Assembly (NCBI GenBank): GCA_024654125.1
Contig: JANLIC010000281.1
Coordinates: 1-41,930, forward strand
Length of the DNA: 41,930 nt
DNA from: Sulfuricaulis sp.
GTDB taxonomy: Bacteria > Pseudomonadota > Gammaproteobacteria > Acidiferrobacterales > Sulfurifustaceae
Direction: 5' to 3'
Part shown: positions 11,994-20,779 of the stretch, piece after piece
How the letters are laid out: each line of letters opens with the position of its first letter
How positions within the stretch are numbered: position 1 is the first letter of the stretch
Program-made: the position numbers and the translations under genes
Notes under the pieces: generated by a model
Told to the model about the DNA's origin: nothing
Databases searched by the model: none
Seen by the model: only the letters and a program-made list of their open reading frames with translations

Positions 11994-12126
11994 CCTTCGG
12001 CAATGGGCGCAGGAGCCGCAATGAGCGATGTATCTTGGAGCTCTACCGCCGCCGTCTCGAAAAACCCTGTACCTGAGATTCGGCGGCTCACGGGCCGTGC
12101 GAGACACAGCCGGTGCCGCAGTCAGA

Positions 12127-12378
12127 TTACTTCTTGGCCCAGGTTGAATAACCGTCGGTCTTGCCCACGTGGCCGTCCTCGTAGCCAGCGCTGTAGGCGT
12201 CGTTCAGGCGCTGCTCCTCGCGCTTGGGGTTGTGCAGAAATCCGCACGCCCAACCGTTGATGTACTCTCTGTCCACGCCCTTCTTTTCCATCGCGCTGAT
12301 GGTGTCGTAATAAACCTTGTTCATGAAACGCTGCTCCTCAGAGAAATCAGACAATAGGACTGCGTTGAAGCGGCGCAT
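12127..12378 (-). CDS. Small conserved hypothetical protein; start may be the internal Met MNKVYYD
   Basis: 83 aa MRRFNAVLLSDFSEEQRFMNKVYYDTISAMEKKGVDREYINGWACGFLHNPKREEQRLNDAYSAGYEDGHVGKTDGYSTWAKK; protein-like composition. Confidence 0.6.
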   Translation of the reverse strand: MRRFNAVLLSDFSEEQRFMNKVYYDTISAMEKKGVDREYINGWACGFLHNPKREEQRLNDAYSAGYEDGHVGKTDGYSTWAKK

Positions 12379-12625
12379 ATATTACCCATTGAAGTCGGGT
12401 TTTCAAGGACCGAGATCAATTTCCAGACATGCCTTGCGAGACCGGCACGGATTATGGGGCCATAAATGGCAAGACTCTATGGAGCAATAAGCGCTTGAAC
12501 CGGCTTTAAGTGCGGAAGGCAAATCGTGAATTAGACGCGCTCCGCCAAGGGTTTTTCCAATTGCTGCTGGTCGCCGGGGGCGCTATCGACCTATACTTTC
12601 TCATTATCGCGCTGGACATCACGTC

Positions 12626-13705
12626 ATGCTGAATCTCGGTCAATTGGTCAGTACGGTTCAGAAAAACTGCCATATTTCTGACGCGCGGCACGCCGGCGAC
12701 TTCACGATGTGCATTTTTCTCCTGAAGATGCGCGAGTTTTTCCGCTGGGAAAATGACATTCCGTTCACACGCAACCTGCCCAAGGAGGAAGTCGGGGCCT
12801 GGCTACAGGAACGCGAGGGGTTGTGGTCCGGCCTCGAATCCGACGCTTTCGAATCGCTTTCGCTCGAAGGCCGACAACTCGATCCTTTCGACGCGGACAA
12901 CATCAACCGTGAATTGATCCCCCAGGGCTATGTGTACAGCGGCGGTTACGGGCGTTTCTCCAAGCCGCATTTCTTTCTGGGTTCGCTGCTCAAAAAGGAA
13001 AAGCGTGCCGGCTATACCATCTACATTTCTTCTTGCGAATACGCGCGCGATCTCGAAGCCCCGCCGGCGATGTTGCAGGGCAAGACGATTTACATCCGGC
13101 AGGAATCGGTACGCCGCTTCCTGTGGGAGAAAATCGAGGAATGGCGCTGGAGTCGAAAGAACCGGGCCATGGAGCGTGCGCTCGACTGCTACTCATTCGA
13201 TCTCGACGTGAACTCGGCGCTCGAACGCATGACTGACAACGAAACCGAGGCGATGATCCTGCACGAACTCGGCGAGGGTCTCGCGGGCGAAAAACTCGGT
13301 GGTGATTGGCACAAGATGATTACAGCCTTTTCGCGCTCGAAGGTGGAAATCATGATCCGCGCGGTGCGTGACATCCTGGCGGATTGCCTGTCCACCCTGC
13401 CCGCCCTGTTGGCGGCGAACAACACCGCCTCGCTGAATTTCTACTTCGCCAATTTCAGCGGCATGCGCAAGCATCTTTATCCCGAGGCAACGGCGGCCTA
13501 TCAACGCTGGGTCGCGGAGAATGACATCGACGTGCTGCGCCAACTCGTAAACGAGGGTCAACGTCGCTGGCTCGATACGGCGCGCGCCCTGCTCGCAATA
13601 TATAAGGATAAGGGCAAGGACGCCTGCACGGCGATCGAGAACCTGCTCGAACCGGAGACGAAGGCAACGGTCTGCTCCCCGTCGAAAACCGCGTCCGCTC
13701 CATGA
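12626..13705 (+). CDS. Conserved hypothetical protein, 359 aa
   Basis: Long ORF with coding-like composition (MLNLGQLVSTVQKNCHISDARHAGDFTMCIFLLKMREFFRWENDIPF...). Confidence 0.8.
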   Translation: MLNLGQLVSTVQKNCHISDARHAGDFTMCIFLLKMREFFRWENDIPFTRNLPKEEVGAWLQEREGLWSGLESDAFESLSLEGRQLDPFDADNINRELIPQGYVYSGGYGRFSKPHFFLGSLLKKEKRAGYTIYISSCEYARDLEAPPAMLQGKTIYIRQESVRRFLWEKIEEWRWSRKNRAMERALDCYSFDLDVNSALERMTDNETEAMILHELGEGLAGEKLGGDWHKMITAFSRSKVEIMIRAVRDILADCLSTLPALLAANNTASLNFYFANFSGMRKHLYPEATAAYQRWVAENDIDVLRQLVNEGQRRWLDTARALLAIYKDKGKDACTAIENLLEPETKATVCSPSKTASAP

Positions 13706-13723
13706 GACGCTTTAGCGAACCGA

Positions 13724-13855
13724 CTCCCCCTCTCCCCTCGCGGGAGGTGGGGTGGGGCAGTCGCGAATGTCCGGGGGACATTCGCGCCACCGAATAGACA
13801 TAGACGCCCCACGGTTCCGGTGCGCCCCGGCGGGATCTGCCAGGGTGAGGGGGCG
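13724..13855. repeat. Composite palindromic repeat, family C, degenerate copy
   Basis: ccctctcccctcgcgggaggtgggg...tcgcgaatgtccgggggacattcgcg...gcgccccggcgggatctgccagggtgaggg; same module order as 16994-17145 and, inverted, 38689-38886. Confidence 0.6.
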
Positions 13856-13919
13856 CATGATACGAGCTGAAGATGGTACAAGGTCGGCATACAGTTATGT
13901 ATGAAGCAAGGATCTGCTC

Positions 13920-14498
13920 TTGAAGCTCAACATCATCGTCGATGAACGCGCGCTGGCGGTGGACGTGCCGCCGCACATGCTGCACGAGGCGGAGGATTTC
14001 TACCGCAAGATGGACAGCGACATGGACCGAGGCTGGCAGATGGGTCCCGAGTTCATCGAAAGCCCGGACAAGGTGCAGCGCTGCCAGATTGCCGCGAACA
14101 AGCTACTCACCTCGCTCAGCACCGCCAATGAAACCATGATTGCGCTCATGGCCGGCTATATTCTCAAGCAGCTGCCGGGTGTCACCGGCGTGCGTATTGA
14201 CACCGCCGGGGAAATGCTCCACACCGAATTGCTCTATGAAAAACCCGTGAGTACCGCCACGCCCGCCACGCCGTCAGCCACGCCAGCGCGCGCACAGAAA
14301 TTCGGCAAGGTCGAGGCCATGGAACAAGCCGGCAAAGATGTCACCAAGGTGTACCCGGTCGGCAAAAGCTACCGCTTCGCGGTGCGCGATCTCAAGACCG
14401 GCGAGTGGCTCGAATCCGGACCGATGCCGACCGAGCAGGAGGCCTACGAGAAACGCATGCAGGCCTACAAGCACCGCCTCGACGAGTTAACCGGATAA
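13920..14498 (+). CDS. Conserved hypothetical protein, probable TTG start
   Basis: 192 aa MKLNIIVDERALAVDVPPHMLHEAEDFYRKMDSDMDRGWQMGPEFIESPDKVQRCQIAANKLL... Confidence 0.75.
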   Translation: MKLNIIVDERALAVDVPPHMLHEAEDFYRKMDSDMDRGWQMGPEFIESPDKVQRCQIAANKLLTSLSTANETMIALMAGYILKQLPGVTGVRIDTAGEMLHTELLYEKPVSTATPATPSATPARAQKFGKVEAMEQAGKDVTKVYPVGKSYRFAVRDLKTGEWLESGPMPTEQEAYEKRMQAYKHRLDELTG

Positions 14499-14589
14499 GC
14501 CCCCCTGGCGCGCATGGTGCGCATGGTGCGCGCCCCAAATACTCAAGAACACCAACATTCTAGAAAACTTCTCTCCCTAACTTTCCTGC

Positions 14590-15162
14590 ATGCAAGAAGT
14601 TAAGCCACTCTCCTTTATATACGAAATCAGGAACGCCCTGCCAGGTGAGCTGTGCCGCGACATGATCCGCCGCTTCGAGGCCAACACCGACCAGCAATAC
14701 GCCGGTCGTATCGGTCAGGGACAGTCCGAGGAAAGCAGCATCAAGAAGACCACTGACCTGCGCATCAGCGGACGCGCCGACTGGAAGGATGTGGACCAGG
14801 CGCTGATGCAGTCGCTGGCAAAGTATTTCAACGAAATCGGCCAGGCCTTCCCGTTCTTCGCCGCCAACTCATTCAAGGATATCGGTTACAACATGCAGCG
14901 CTACCAGCCGGGAGAGTATTACCACTGGCATGTGGACGGCGGTCCGGGCGAATTCAGCCAGCGCCAGTTGGTCGCCATCTGGTATCTCAACGACGTCGAA
15001 GGCCCGGGCGGCGAGACCGAATTCGCCTTGCAGGAAGTCTCGGTCAAACCCGAGGAAGGCAAGCTGGTGTTATTCCCGCCGTTCTGGACACACATTCACC
15101 GCGCCGTGACGATGGAGATAGGCGTGAAATATATGGCAACTACCTGGGTTAACTTCGCTTAG
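14590..15162 (+). CDS. 2OG-Fe(II) oxygenase, PKHD/P4H-like
   Basis: GEYYHWHVDGGPGEFSQRQLVAIWYLND ... HIHRAVTMEIGVKYMATTWV: HxD...H iron site and downstream basic residue. Confidence 0.85.
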   Translation: MQEVKPLSFIYEIRNALPGELCRDMIRRFEANTDQQYAGRIGQGQSEESSIKKTTDLRISGRADWKDVDQALMQSLAKYFNEIGQAFPFFAANSFKDIGYNMQRYQPGEYYHWHVDGGPGEFSQRQLVAIWYLNDVEGPGGETEFALQEVSVKPEEGKLVLFPPFWTHIHRAVTMEIGVKYMATTWVNFA

Positions 15163-15174
15163 TAAACTTGCCGA

Positions 15175-16161
15175 CTATAACCGTTCGAAGTATTCGAGCA
15201 TGCGCCGACGCGTGGCGGCGTCGGGAAGACGGCCAAAGCCGGCGCCCATGTTGTCCAGCATGTGATCGACTTTGGACGTCGCCGGGATGGCGCAGGTCAC
15301 GGCCGGATGCGAGACAATGAATTTCAGGAAATACTGCGCCCAGTTCCGACAGTCGAATTCCACGACCCATGGCGGCAGCGATTTCTCGCGCACCCGGCTG
15401 AATAGACTCCCACCATCAAATGGTCGATTGATTAATACCGCCATACCCCGCTCTTGGGCTAAGGGCAACAGCCTCTGCTCCACCTCGCGGTCTGCCAAAT
15501 TGTAAGTGAACTGAACGAAATCGAAGGGTGTCTTTTCCATGGCTTTTGCCAGCGCCTCGTGCCGGCTGCCGTGCGAAGTGGTGATGCCGATGTAGCGAAT
15601 CCGGCCTTCAGCCTTCCATTCCTTCAGCGTCTCCCAGTGTGTTTCCCAATCGAGCATGTTGTGGATCTGCATCAGGTCGAAACGTCTCACGCCCCATAAT
15701 TGCTGCGAGGCTTCCATCTGCCTGATGCCGGATTTCTTTCCAAGTATCCAGACCTTGGTTGCGGCAAACAGCTTGTCTTTGTTCTTGATTATTTTCAGGC
15801 CCTCTCCGATCACTTCCTCCGAGGACCCGTACATGGGCGACGAATCAACCAGTGCGCCGCTATTGTCGAAAAATGCCTGCAACACCCTGGCCCGCGCCGT
15901 GCGCTCGTGGGAATTGTTGCCGACATCGAAAGTGATCCACGACCCCATGCCGATGACTGGCAGGCGCTCGCCCGTAGAGGGAATGGCTTTGGATATAGTC
16001 GCGCGCTCTGCCGCAATCGTCGCGCCGGGCTTAAGTAAAAACGCTGCACTCAGACCGCTCAGTTGTTTGAGAAACCTCCGGCGAGTGAACGCCTGGCTGT
16101 TGTAATTCATCACGAGTCTCCTGCCCCGCACCCTGCTTGACTCAAGAAACGAAAAACACAA
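15175..16161 (-). CDS. Aldo/keto reductase with Tat-type signal
   Basis: RRRFLKQLSGLSAAFLLKPGATIAAE twin-Arg leader; LVDSSPMYGSSEEVIG, RFDLMQIHNMLDW, IGITTSHGSRHEAL (AKR motifs). Confidence 0.85.
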   Translation of the reverse strand: MCFSFLESSRVRGRRLVMNYNSQAFTRRRFLKQLSGLSAAFLLKPGATIAAERATISKAIPSTGERLPVIGMGSWITFDVGNNSHERTARARVLQAFFDNSGALVDSSPMYGSSEEVIGEGLKIIKNKDKLFAATKVWILGKKSGIRQMEASQQLWGVRRFDLMQIHNMLDWETHWETLKEWKAEGRIRYIGITTSHGSRHEALAKAMEKTPFDFVQFTYNLADREVEQRLLPLAQERGMAVLINRPFDGGSLFSRVREKSLPPWVVEFDCRNWAQYFLKFIVSHPAVTCAIPATSKVDHMLDNMGAGFGRLPDAATRRRMLEYFERL

Positions 16162-16273
16162 ACATGCTTTGATCTAAAAGTAGATTATACGGCGTTTATG
16201 TTCCCTGATTGATAGTCACGCACCTTACAGATATGGAAAATCACTTATCATCGCAGACGACACTATAATAACA

Positions 16274-16987
16274 ATGTTCGCCATAATAATACTTACTCTC
16301 GTCTGCGCCCTTACTTATACCTTTGAAATTGTTTTCGGGCTCGCCGGGACGATTTTGATGCTGCCGCTGCTGAGTTTTCTCTTCCCCATCAAAACGCTGG
16401 TCGTCTACTCCGTGCTGCCGCAGATACTGGTCGCGGTCATCGGGCTGGCGCGTTCGCCGAAGAAGATTGATCGGCGATTCATGGCTGGCATGCTGGTATT
16501 CGCATTTTCGGGTGCCGTTGTCGGCTTCGCCCTCTTTTATTACCTCTCGGTGAGCGCGTTCCAGATGCTGCTGGCCACGGCGATCACAGCGGTGGGGCTG
16601 TTCCTCGTAATCGCCCCGCACCGGGCGAAGTTCAACCCGGCCGGCATGCGCGTAATGGACATACTCGCCGGCACATCGCAGGCGCTGTTCGGCATCAGCG
16701 GGCCGATCACCATGACGCGATTGCTCGCGACCTTCCCCGACAAGAACACCGTGCGCCATTACGCCTTCGCGTTTTTCCTTTCCATGAACGGACTGCGTGC
16801 GGCCGAGTACGCCGTCCACGGCACCTATACCGATGAAATCCTGTGGATGATGCTGGTGAGTGCTCCGTTTCTCGCCGTAACGCTGTGGTTCAGCAACCAG
16901 TTACACCTGCATATCAACGAGCAAGTCTTCCGAAAAGTCGTGGCGTGGATGATCCTCCTAGGTGGACTCTCGCTCTTTTACCGGTAA
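16274..16987 (+). CDS. TauE/SafE family membrane transporter
   Basis: Polytopic protein; FEIVFGLAGTILMLPLLSFLFPIKTLVVYSVLPQ and GTSQALFGISGPI repeats typical of the family. Confidence 0.75.
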   Translation: MFAIIILTLVCALTYTFEIVFGLAGTILMLPLLSFLFPIKTLVVYSVLPQILVAVIGLARSPKKIDRRFMAGMLVFAFSGAVVGFALFYYLSVSAFQMLLATAITAVGLFLVIAPHRAKFNPAGMRVMDILAGTSQALFGISGPITMTRLLATFPDKNTVRHYAFAFFLSMNGLRAAEYAVHGTYTDEILWMMLVSAPFLAVTLWFSNQLHLHINEQVFRKVVAWMILLGGLSLFYR

Positions 16988-16993
16988 TAAGAG

Positions 16994-17264
16994 ATGCGCG
17001 CCGCAGGCGCGCCACGGCTCGCCTCCCTCTCCCGCGAAGTGGGAGGCGAGAGGGAGATGTCGCGGATGTCCGGTGGACATCCGCGCCCTCGAGCGGGCGC
17101 ACGAGCTGTTCGTGCACCCCGGCAGGAAAATAATGAGGGTGAGGGAACGTGCGCGCCGCAGGCGCGCCACGGCTCTCCCCCTTCTCCCCCAGGGAGAAAG
17201 GATGGGAATGAGGGTGTATAACCTACCCCTCACCCCTTCCCCTCTCACGCAGGGAGAGGGGAAA
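16994..17264. repeat. Composite palindromic repeat, family C, with internal 26-bp direct repeat
   Basis: tgcgcgccgcaggcgcgccacggctc at 16995-17020 and 17150-17175; between them ctctcccgcgaagtgggag and tcgcggatgtccggtggacatccgcgccctcgagcggg. Confidence 0.8.
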
Positions 17265-17383
17265 CAGGCAGAAATTCCCATTGGCGCTTGAGCAGGATGA
17301 GGTGCAGCAGTTTCAACAGTTGAGTCCCTGGTTTATGCTTCAGCGAGAATCGACACCTAGAACCATCACCCACAATAACGCCC

Positions 17384-18058
17384 ATGATGCTGCGTCTCCC
17401 TGCCGTCCTCGACCCAAATCAGCTCGACACCGTGCGCCAGCTGCTGGCCGATGCGAAATTCGTGGACGGGAAACTTTCCGCCGGGCAGGCGGCCCAACGC
17501 GTCAAGCACAATCAGGAACTGGACAAGGGCACCAAGCAGATGGACCTGCTGAACAATCTCGTCATGGGCGCGCTGGTGCAGCACCCCGTATACCGCGCCG
17601 GAGCCCTGCCCCTGCGCGTGGCCTCCCCCTATTACGCACGCTACAAACCGAGCATGGCTTACGGGGCTCATCTGGACGATCCGATCATGGGAAACAATGG
17701 CGAGCTGTACCGCTCGGACATCGCCATCACGGTTTTCCTGAATGAACCGGATCAGTACGACGGCGGCGAACTGGTGATCCGCACCGCCTTCGGCGACAAC
17801 ACAGTCAAATTCGCCGCCGGTGATGGCGTGATGTATCCCGCTTCCAGTCTGCATCACGTGAACAATGTCACGCGCGGTGAACGCCTCGTAGCCGTGACCT
17901 GGGTGCAGAGCTTGGTGCGCGATCCGGCGCGGCGCGAGCTGTTGTACGATTTGCATCTGGCGCGGGAAAAACTGCTCAAGGTTTCACCCGACGCGGAGGA
18001 AACCGCGCAGGTCAACGCCGCCTACATGAACCTGATCCGCATGTGGGGCGATATGTAG
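17384..18058 (+). CDS. PKHD-type Fe2+-dependent hydroxylase (PiuC/YbiX-like)
   Basis: MLRLPAVLDPNQLDTVRQLLADAKFVDGKLSAG...; YGAHLDDPIM (HxD), YPASSLHHVNNVTRGERLVAVTWVQSLVRD. Confidence 0.92.
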   Translation: MMLRLPAVLDPNQLDTVRQLLADAKFVDGKLSAGQAAQRVKHNQELDKGTKQMDLLNNLVMGALVQHPVYRAGALPLRVASPYYARYKPSMAYGAHLDDPIMGNNGELYRSDIAITVFLNEPDQYDGGELVIRTAFGDNTVKFAAGDGVMYPASSLHHVNNVTRGERLVAVTWVQSLVRDPARRELLYDLHLAREKLLKVSPDAEETAQVNAAYMNLIRMWGDM

Positions 18059-18082
18059 GTGAAAAATTGAAAAACAAGCTTT

Positions 18083-18151
18083 CGTCATTCCGGCGAAAGC
18101 CGGAATCCAGACAAGTTACTCTTCCTGGATGCCGGCTTTCGCCGGAATGAC
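18083..18151. repeat. REP/MITE-like palindrome (CGTCATTCCGGCGAAAGCCGGAATCCAG family B)
   Basis: cgtcattccggcgaaagccggaatccag ... ctggatgccggctttcgccggaatgac. Confidence 0.88.
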
Positions 18152-18169
18152 AGATAAGGAGATGCTGCC

Positions 18170-18565
18170 ATGAAATACAAGGTCTACAAGAACGACGAGG
18201 AATGGAAAAAAATCCTCACGGAGGAGCAATACAAGGTCGCGCGTCAGAAAGGCACCGAGCGCGCCTTTAGCGGCGTCTATCACGACTGCAAGGACAAGGG
18301 CACCTACCAATGCAGCTGCTGTGGCGCCGAGCTGTTCAGTTCGGACACCAAGTTCGATTCCGGCACCGGCTGGCCCAGCTTCCACTCCCCGATGAAATCC
18401 GAGAACGTGGCCGAGGAGCAAGATGTCAGCTTTTTCATGAAACGCACCGAGGTGCATTGCAACCAGTGCGGCGCACACCTCGGGCATGTCTTCCCCGACG
18501 GCCCGGACCCGACCGGCCTGCGCTACTGCATCAACTCGGCTTCGCTGAAGCTGGACAAGAAATAA
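18170..18565 (+). CDS. msrB: Peptide-methionine (R)-S-oxide reductase MsrB
   Basis: [57 protein letters not shown]. Confidence 0.96.
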   Translation: MKYKVYKNDEEWKKILTEEQYKVARQKGTERAFSGVYHDCKDKGTYQCSCCGAELFSSDTKFDSGTGWPSFHSPMKSENVAEEQDVSFFMKRTEVHCNQCGAHLGHVFPDGPDPTGLRYCINSASLKLDKK

Positions 18566-18665
18566 TCCGCGCTCCAAAGATTGGAGTGCGGGGCTTGATT
18601 GTTCTGGCAATCCCGACATAATGCCGCCCAGCTATGCACTTCCGCATAAATCAATATTTACTCAC

Positions 18666-19223
18666 ATGAAAAGAGTCGAGCACGCTATAGAGGTCGTGAT
18701 ATTCAACAGCCGCTGGCTGCTGGCACCGTTTTATCTGGCCCTGGTGGCCTCCATCGCCCTGCTGCTGGTCAAATTCGGTCAGGATTTCTTTCACATGCTG
18801 CCGAATATCTTCACCATGAGCGAAAGCGCAGTCATCCTGGCCATCCTGACACTGGTGGACATGTCGCTGGTCGCCAACCTGCTGCTCATTATTATCTTCA
18901 GTGGTTATGAGAACTTCGTCTCCAAGATCGATACCGCCGGCCACGAGGACCGTCCCAGCTGGATGGGCAAGGTGGATTTCTCGGGGCTCAAGGTAAAACT
19001 CATCGCCTCGATCGTGGCGATCTCCGCCATCGAACTCTTGAAGGCATTTGTGAATGTCTCCAACATCGGTGTTGGCAGCGACGCGGCGGGCTGGACGGTG
19101 GCAGACAAGCAGCTGGCATGGAAGGTCGGCATCCATTTCGTACTGATCGTGTCCGGCGTGCTGTTCGCGATCATGGACCGCGTCGCCGAAGGCACCAAGA
19201 GCCATACCGACAAGAAACATTAA
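18666..19223 (+). CDS. YqhA/UPF0114 family membrane protein
   Basis: MKRVEHAIEVVIFNSRWLLAPFYLALVASIALLLVKFGQDFF...LTLVDMSLVANLLLIIIFSGYENFVSKID. Confidence 0.88.
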   Translation: MKRVEHAIEVVIFNSRWLLAPFYLALVASIALLLVKFGQDFFHMLPNIFTMSESAVILAILTLVDMSLVANLLLIIIFSGYENFVSKIDTAGHEDRPSWMGKVDFSGLKVKLIASIVAISAIELLKAFVNVSNIGVGSDAAGWTVADKQLAWKVGIHFVLIVSGVLFAIMDRVAEGTKSHTDKKH

Positions 19224-19283
19224 CAGTATCGCGACAGCGACTAAGGCGCCACATCAGGGGAAAACTGACTCGAGGGCGCGCTC

Positions 19284-20111
19284 ATGGCGCATAACGGATT
19301 CCCACCCCTCGCGCTTGCCGACTGGCGCGCGACCCGCGACACCCTGCACGGCTACGCCAGGGTGCTCGGCGCCATACGCGCCGCGATCACCCCGAAACAG
19401 AAACGCTGGTGGCATATCAGCCTGCGTGTGGCGCCCGATGGACTCACGACCACGGATATCCCGGCCGGTGAATCACACTTTGCACTGTGCCTAGATCTGA
19501 CAGCCCATCGCCTGGTCATTCAGGCCAATCACGCTCAGCCCCCACACATCCCGCTCGGCGGACAATCGTCCGCCGTTCTCGGCGCGCAGATCGTGACCGC
19601 GCTAGAGTATCTTGGAATTAAACCTGACATCGACAAAGCCAAACTGGGCGACGCCAAACCCGCGCATTACGACCGCGCGGCCGTCGAGCACTTCTGGCGC
19701 GCGCTGCAACGCATCGATGCCACCATTAAAAGATTTCATGAAAACCTCGGAGCGAATACCAGCCCGGTACAGCTCTGGCCGCATCATTTCGATCTCGCCA
19801 TGAACTGGTTCAGCGGGCGGAAAGTGCCGGGCGCGGATCCCGCGGACGAGGAGGCCTCCGAAGAGCAGATGAACTTCGGTTTCTCCACCGGCGATGACGG
19901 TATTAATCATGCCTACTTCTACATTACTGCCTATCCATTGCCCGGGGACTTGGTGAAAATGAAATTGCCACCGGATGCGATCTGGCACACGCAAGGCTGG
20001 ACCGGCGCGATCATGCCATATGCTGCTCTCACGAAGGTGGAACAGCCAGAGGAAAAATTGCTCGGCTTCATGCAAATCGTTCACAATGCGGGCAGCCGTT
20101 TGATGAAATAG
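19284..20111 (+). CDS. DUF5996-like protein
   Basis: FPPLALADWRATRDTLHGYARVLGAIRAAITPKQKRWWHISLRVAPDGLTTTDIP...VQLWPHHFDLAMNWFSG; family recalled from memory. Confidence 0.72.
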   Translation: MAHNGFPPLALADWRATRDTLHGYARVLGAIRAAITPKQKRWWHISLRVAPDGLTTTDIPAGESHFALCLDLTAHRLVIQANHAQPPHIPLGGQSSAVLGAQIVTALEYLGIKPDIDKAKLGDAKPAHYDRAAVEHFWRALQRIDATIKRFHENLGANTSPVQLWPHHFDLAMNWFSGRKVPGADPADEEASEEQMNFGFSTGDDGINHAYFYITAYPLPGDLVKMKLPPDAIWHTQGWTGAIMPYAALTKVEQPEEKLLGFMQIVHNAGSRLMK

Positions 20112-20142
20112 CGCTGACGTACTAAAAACCAGGAGGTTCCAA

Positions 20143-20760
20143 ATGTCGAATATCTATAACGACAGTCACCGTGAGCTTCAGGACCGGTTCGATACCCGGC
20201 GTCTCGCCGACCGGCTTGACGAGGCCATCGTGCAGGACAACATTGCGCCGAGCGACAAGGACTTCATCGAGCGCCTGGACATGTTTTTTATCGCCACCGT
20301 AGACGATCGCGGCCACGCGAATTGCTCCTACAAGGCGGGCGAACCCGGCTTCGTGCGCGTGGTGGATGAACATACCCTGGCCTTCCCCAACTACGACGGT
20401 AACGGCATGTACCTCACCATGGGAAATATTCTCAAAACACGTCAGGTAGGAATGTTGTTCATCGACTTCGAAAACCAGAAACGCATGCGCCTGAACGGCG
20501 AGGCGTCGACACATCAGAACGATCCCTTGATGCAGGAATACCCCGAGGCACAGTTCATCGTTCGCGTGCGGGCGCGCGAGGTGTTCGCCAACTGCCCGCG
20601 CTACATTCACAAGATGAAACTGGTGCAGCGCTCGCGCTTCGTGCCGAAAAAACAGTGCCCCACTCCCGTGCCCGGCTGGAAGAAGGGTGAATGGGTTGCT
20701 GATACGCTGCCCACCAACGATCCCGCGCATGACAAAACCCGCGAGGTCATTGACCGCTGA
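20143..20760 (+). CDS. Pyridoxamine 5'-phosphate oxidase-like FMN-binding protein
   Basis: FIERLDMFFIATVDDRGHANCSYKAGEPGFVRVVDEHTLAFPNYDGNGMYLTMGNILKTRQVGMLFIDFE. Confidence 0.85.
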   Translation: MSNIYNDSHRELQDRFDTRRLADRLDEAIVQDNIAPSDKDFIERLDMFFIATVDDRGHANCSYKAGEPGFVRVVDEHTLAFPNYDGNGMYLTMGNILKTRQVGMLFIDFENQKRMRLNGEASTHQNDPLMQEYPEAQFIVRVRAREVFANCPRYIHKMKLVQRSRFVPKKQCPTPVPGWKKGEWVADTLPTNDPAHDKTREVIDR

Positions 20761-20779
20761 GGGAAACCGTCAAACCATA

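Noticed and set aside
13455-13985. 176-aa minus-strand ORF
   Set aside because: Runs through a repeat and two opposing genes; translated repeat sequence.
14505-14533. Short tandem gcgcatggt repeat
   Set aside because: Only about two units; too short to treat as a feature.
16958-17291. Several short ORFs of about 100 aa on both strands
   Set aside because: Translations of the family C palindromic repeat; the matching peptide MSGGHPRPR also appears opposite dsrN.
18116-18619. 167-aa minus-strand ORF opposite msrB
   Set aside because: Antisense to msrB; ends in repeat-derived SVIPAKAGIQEE.
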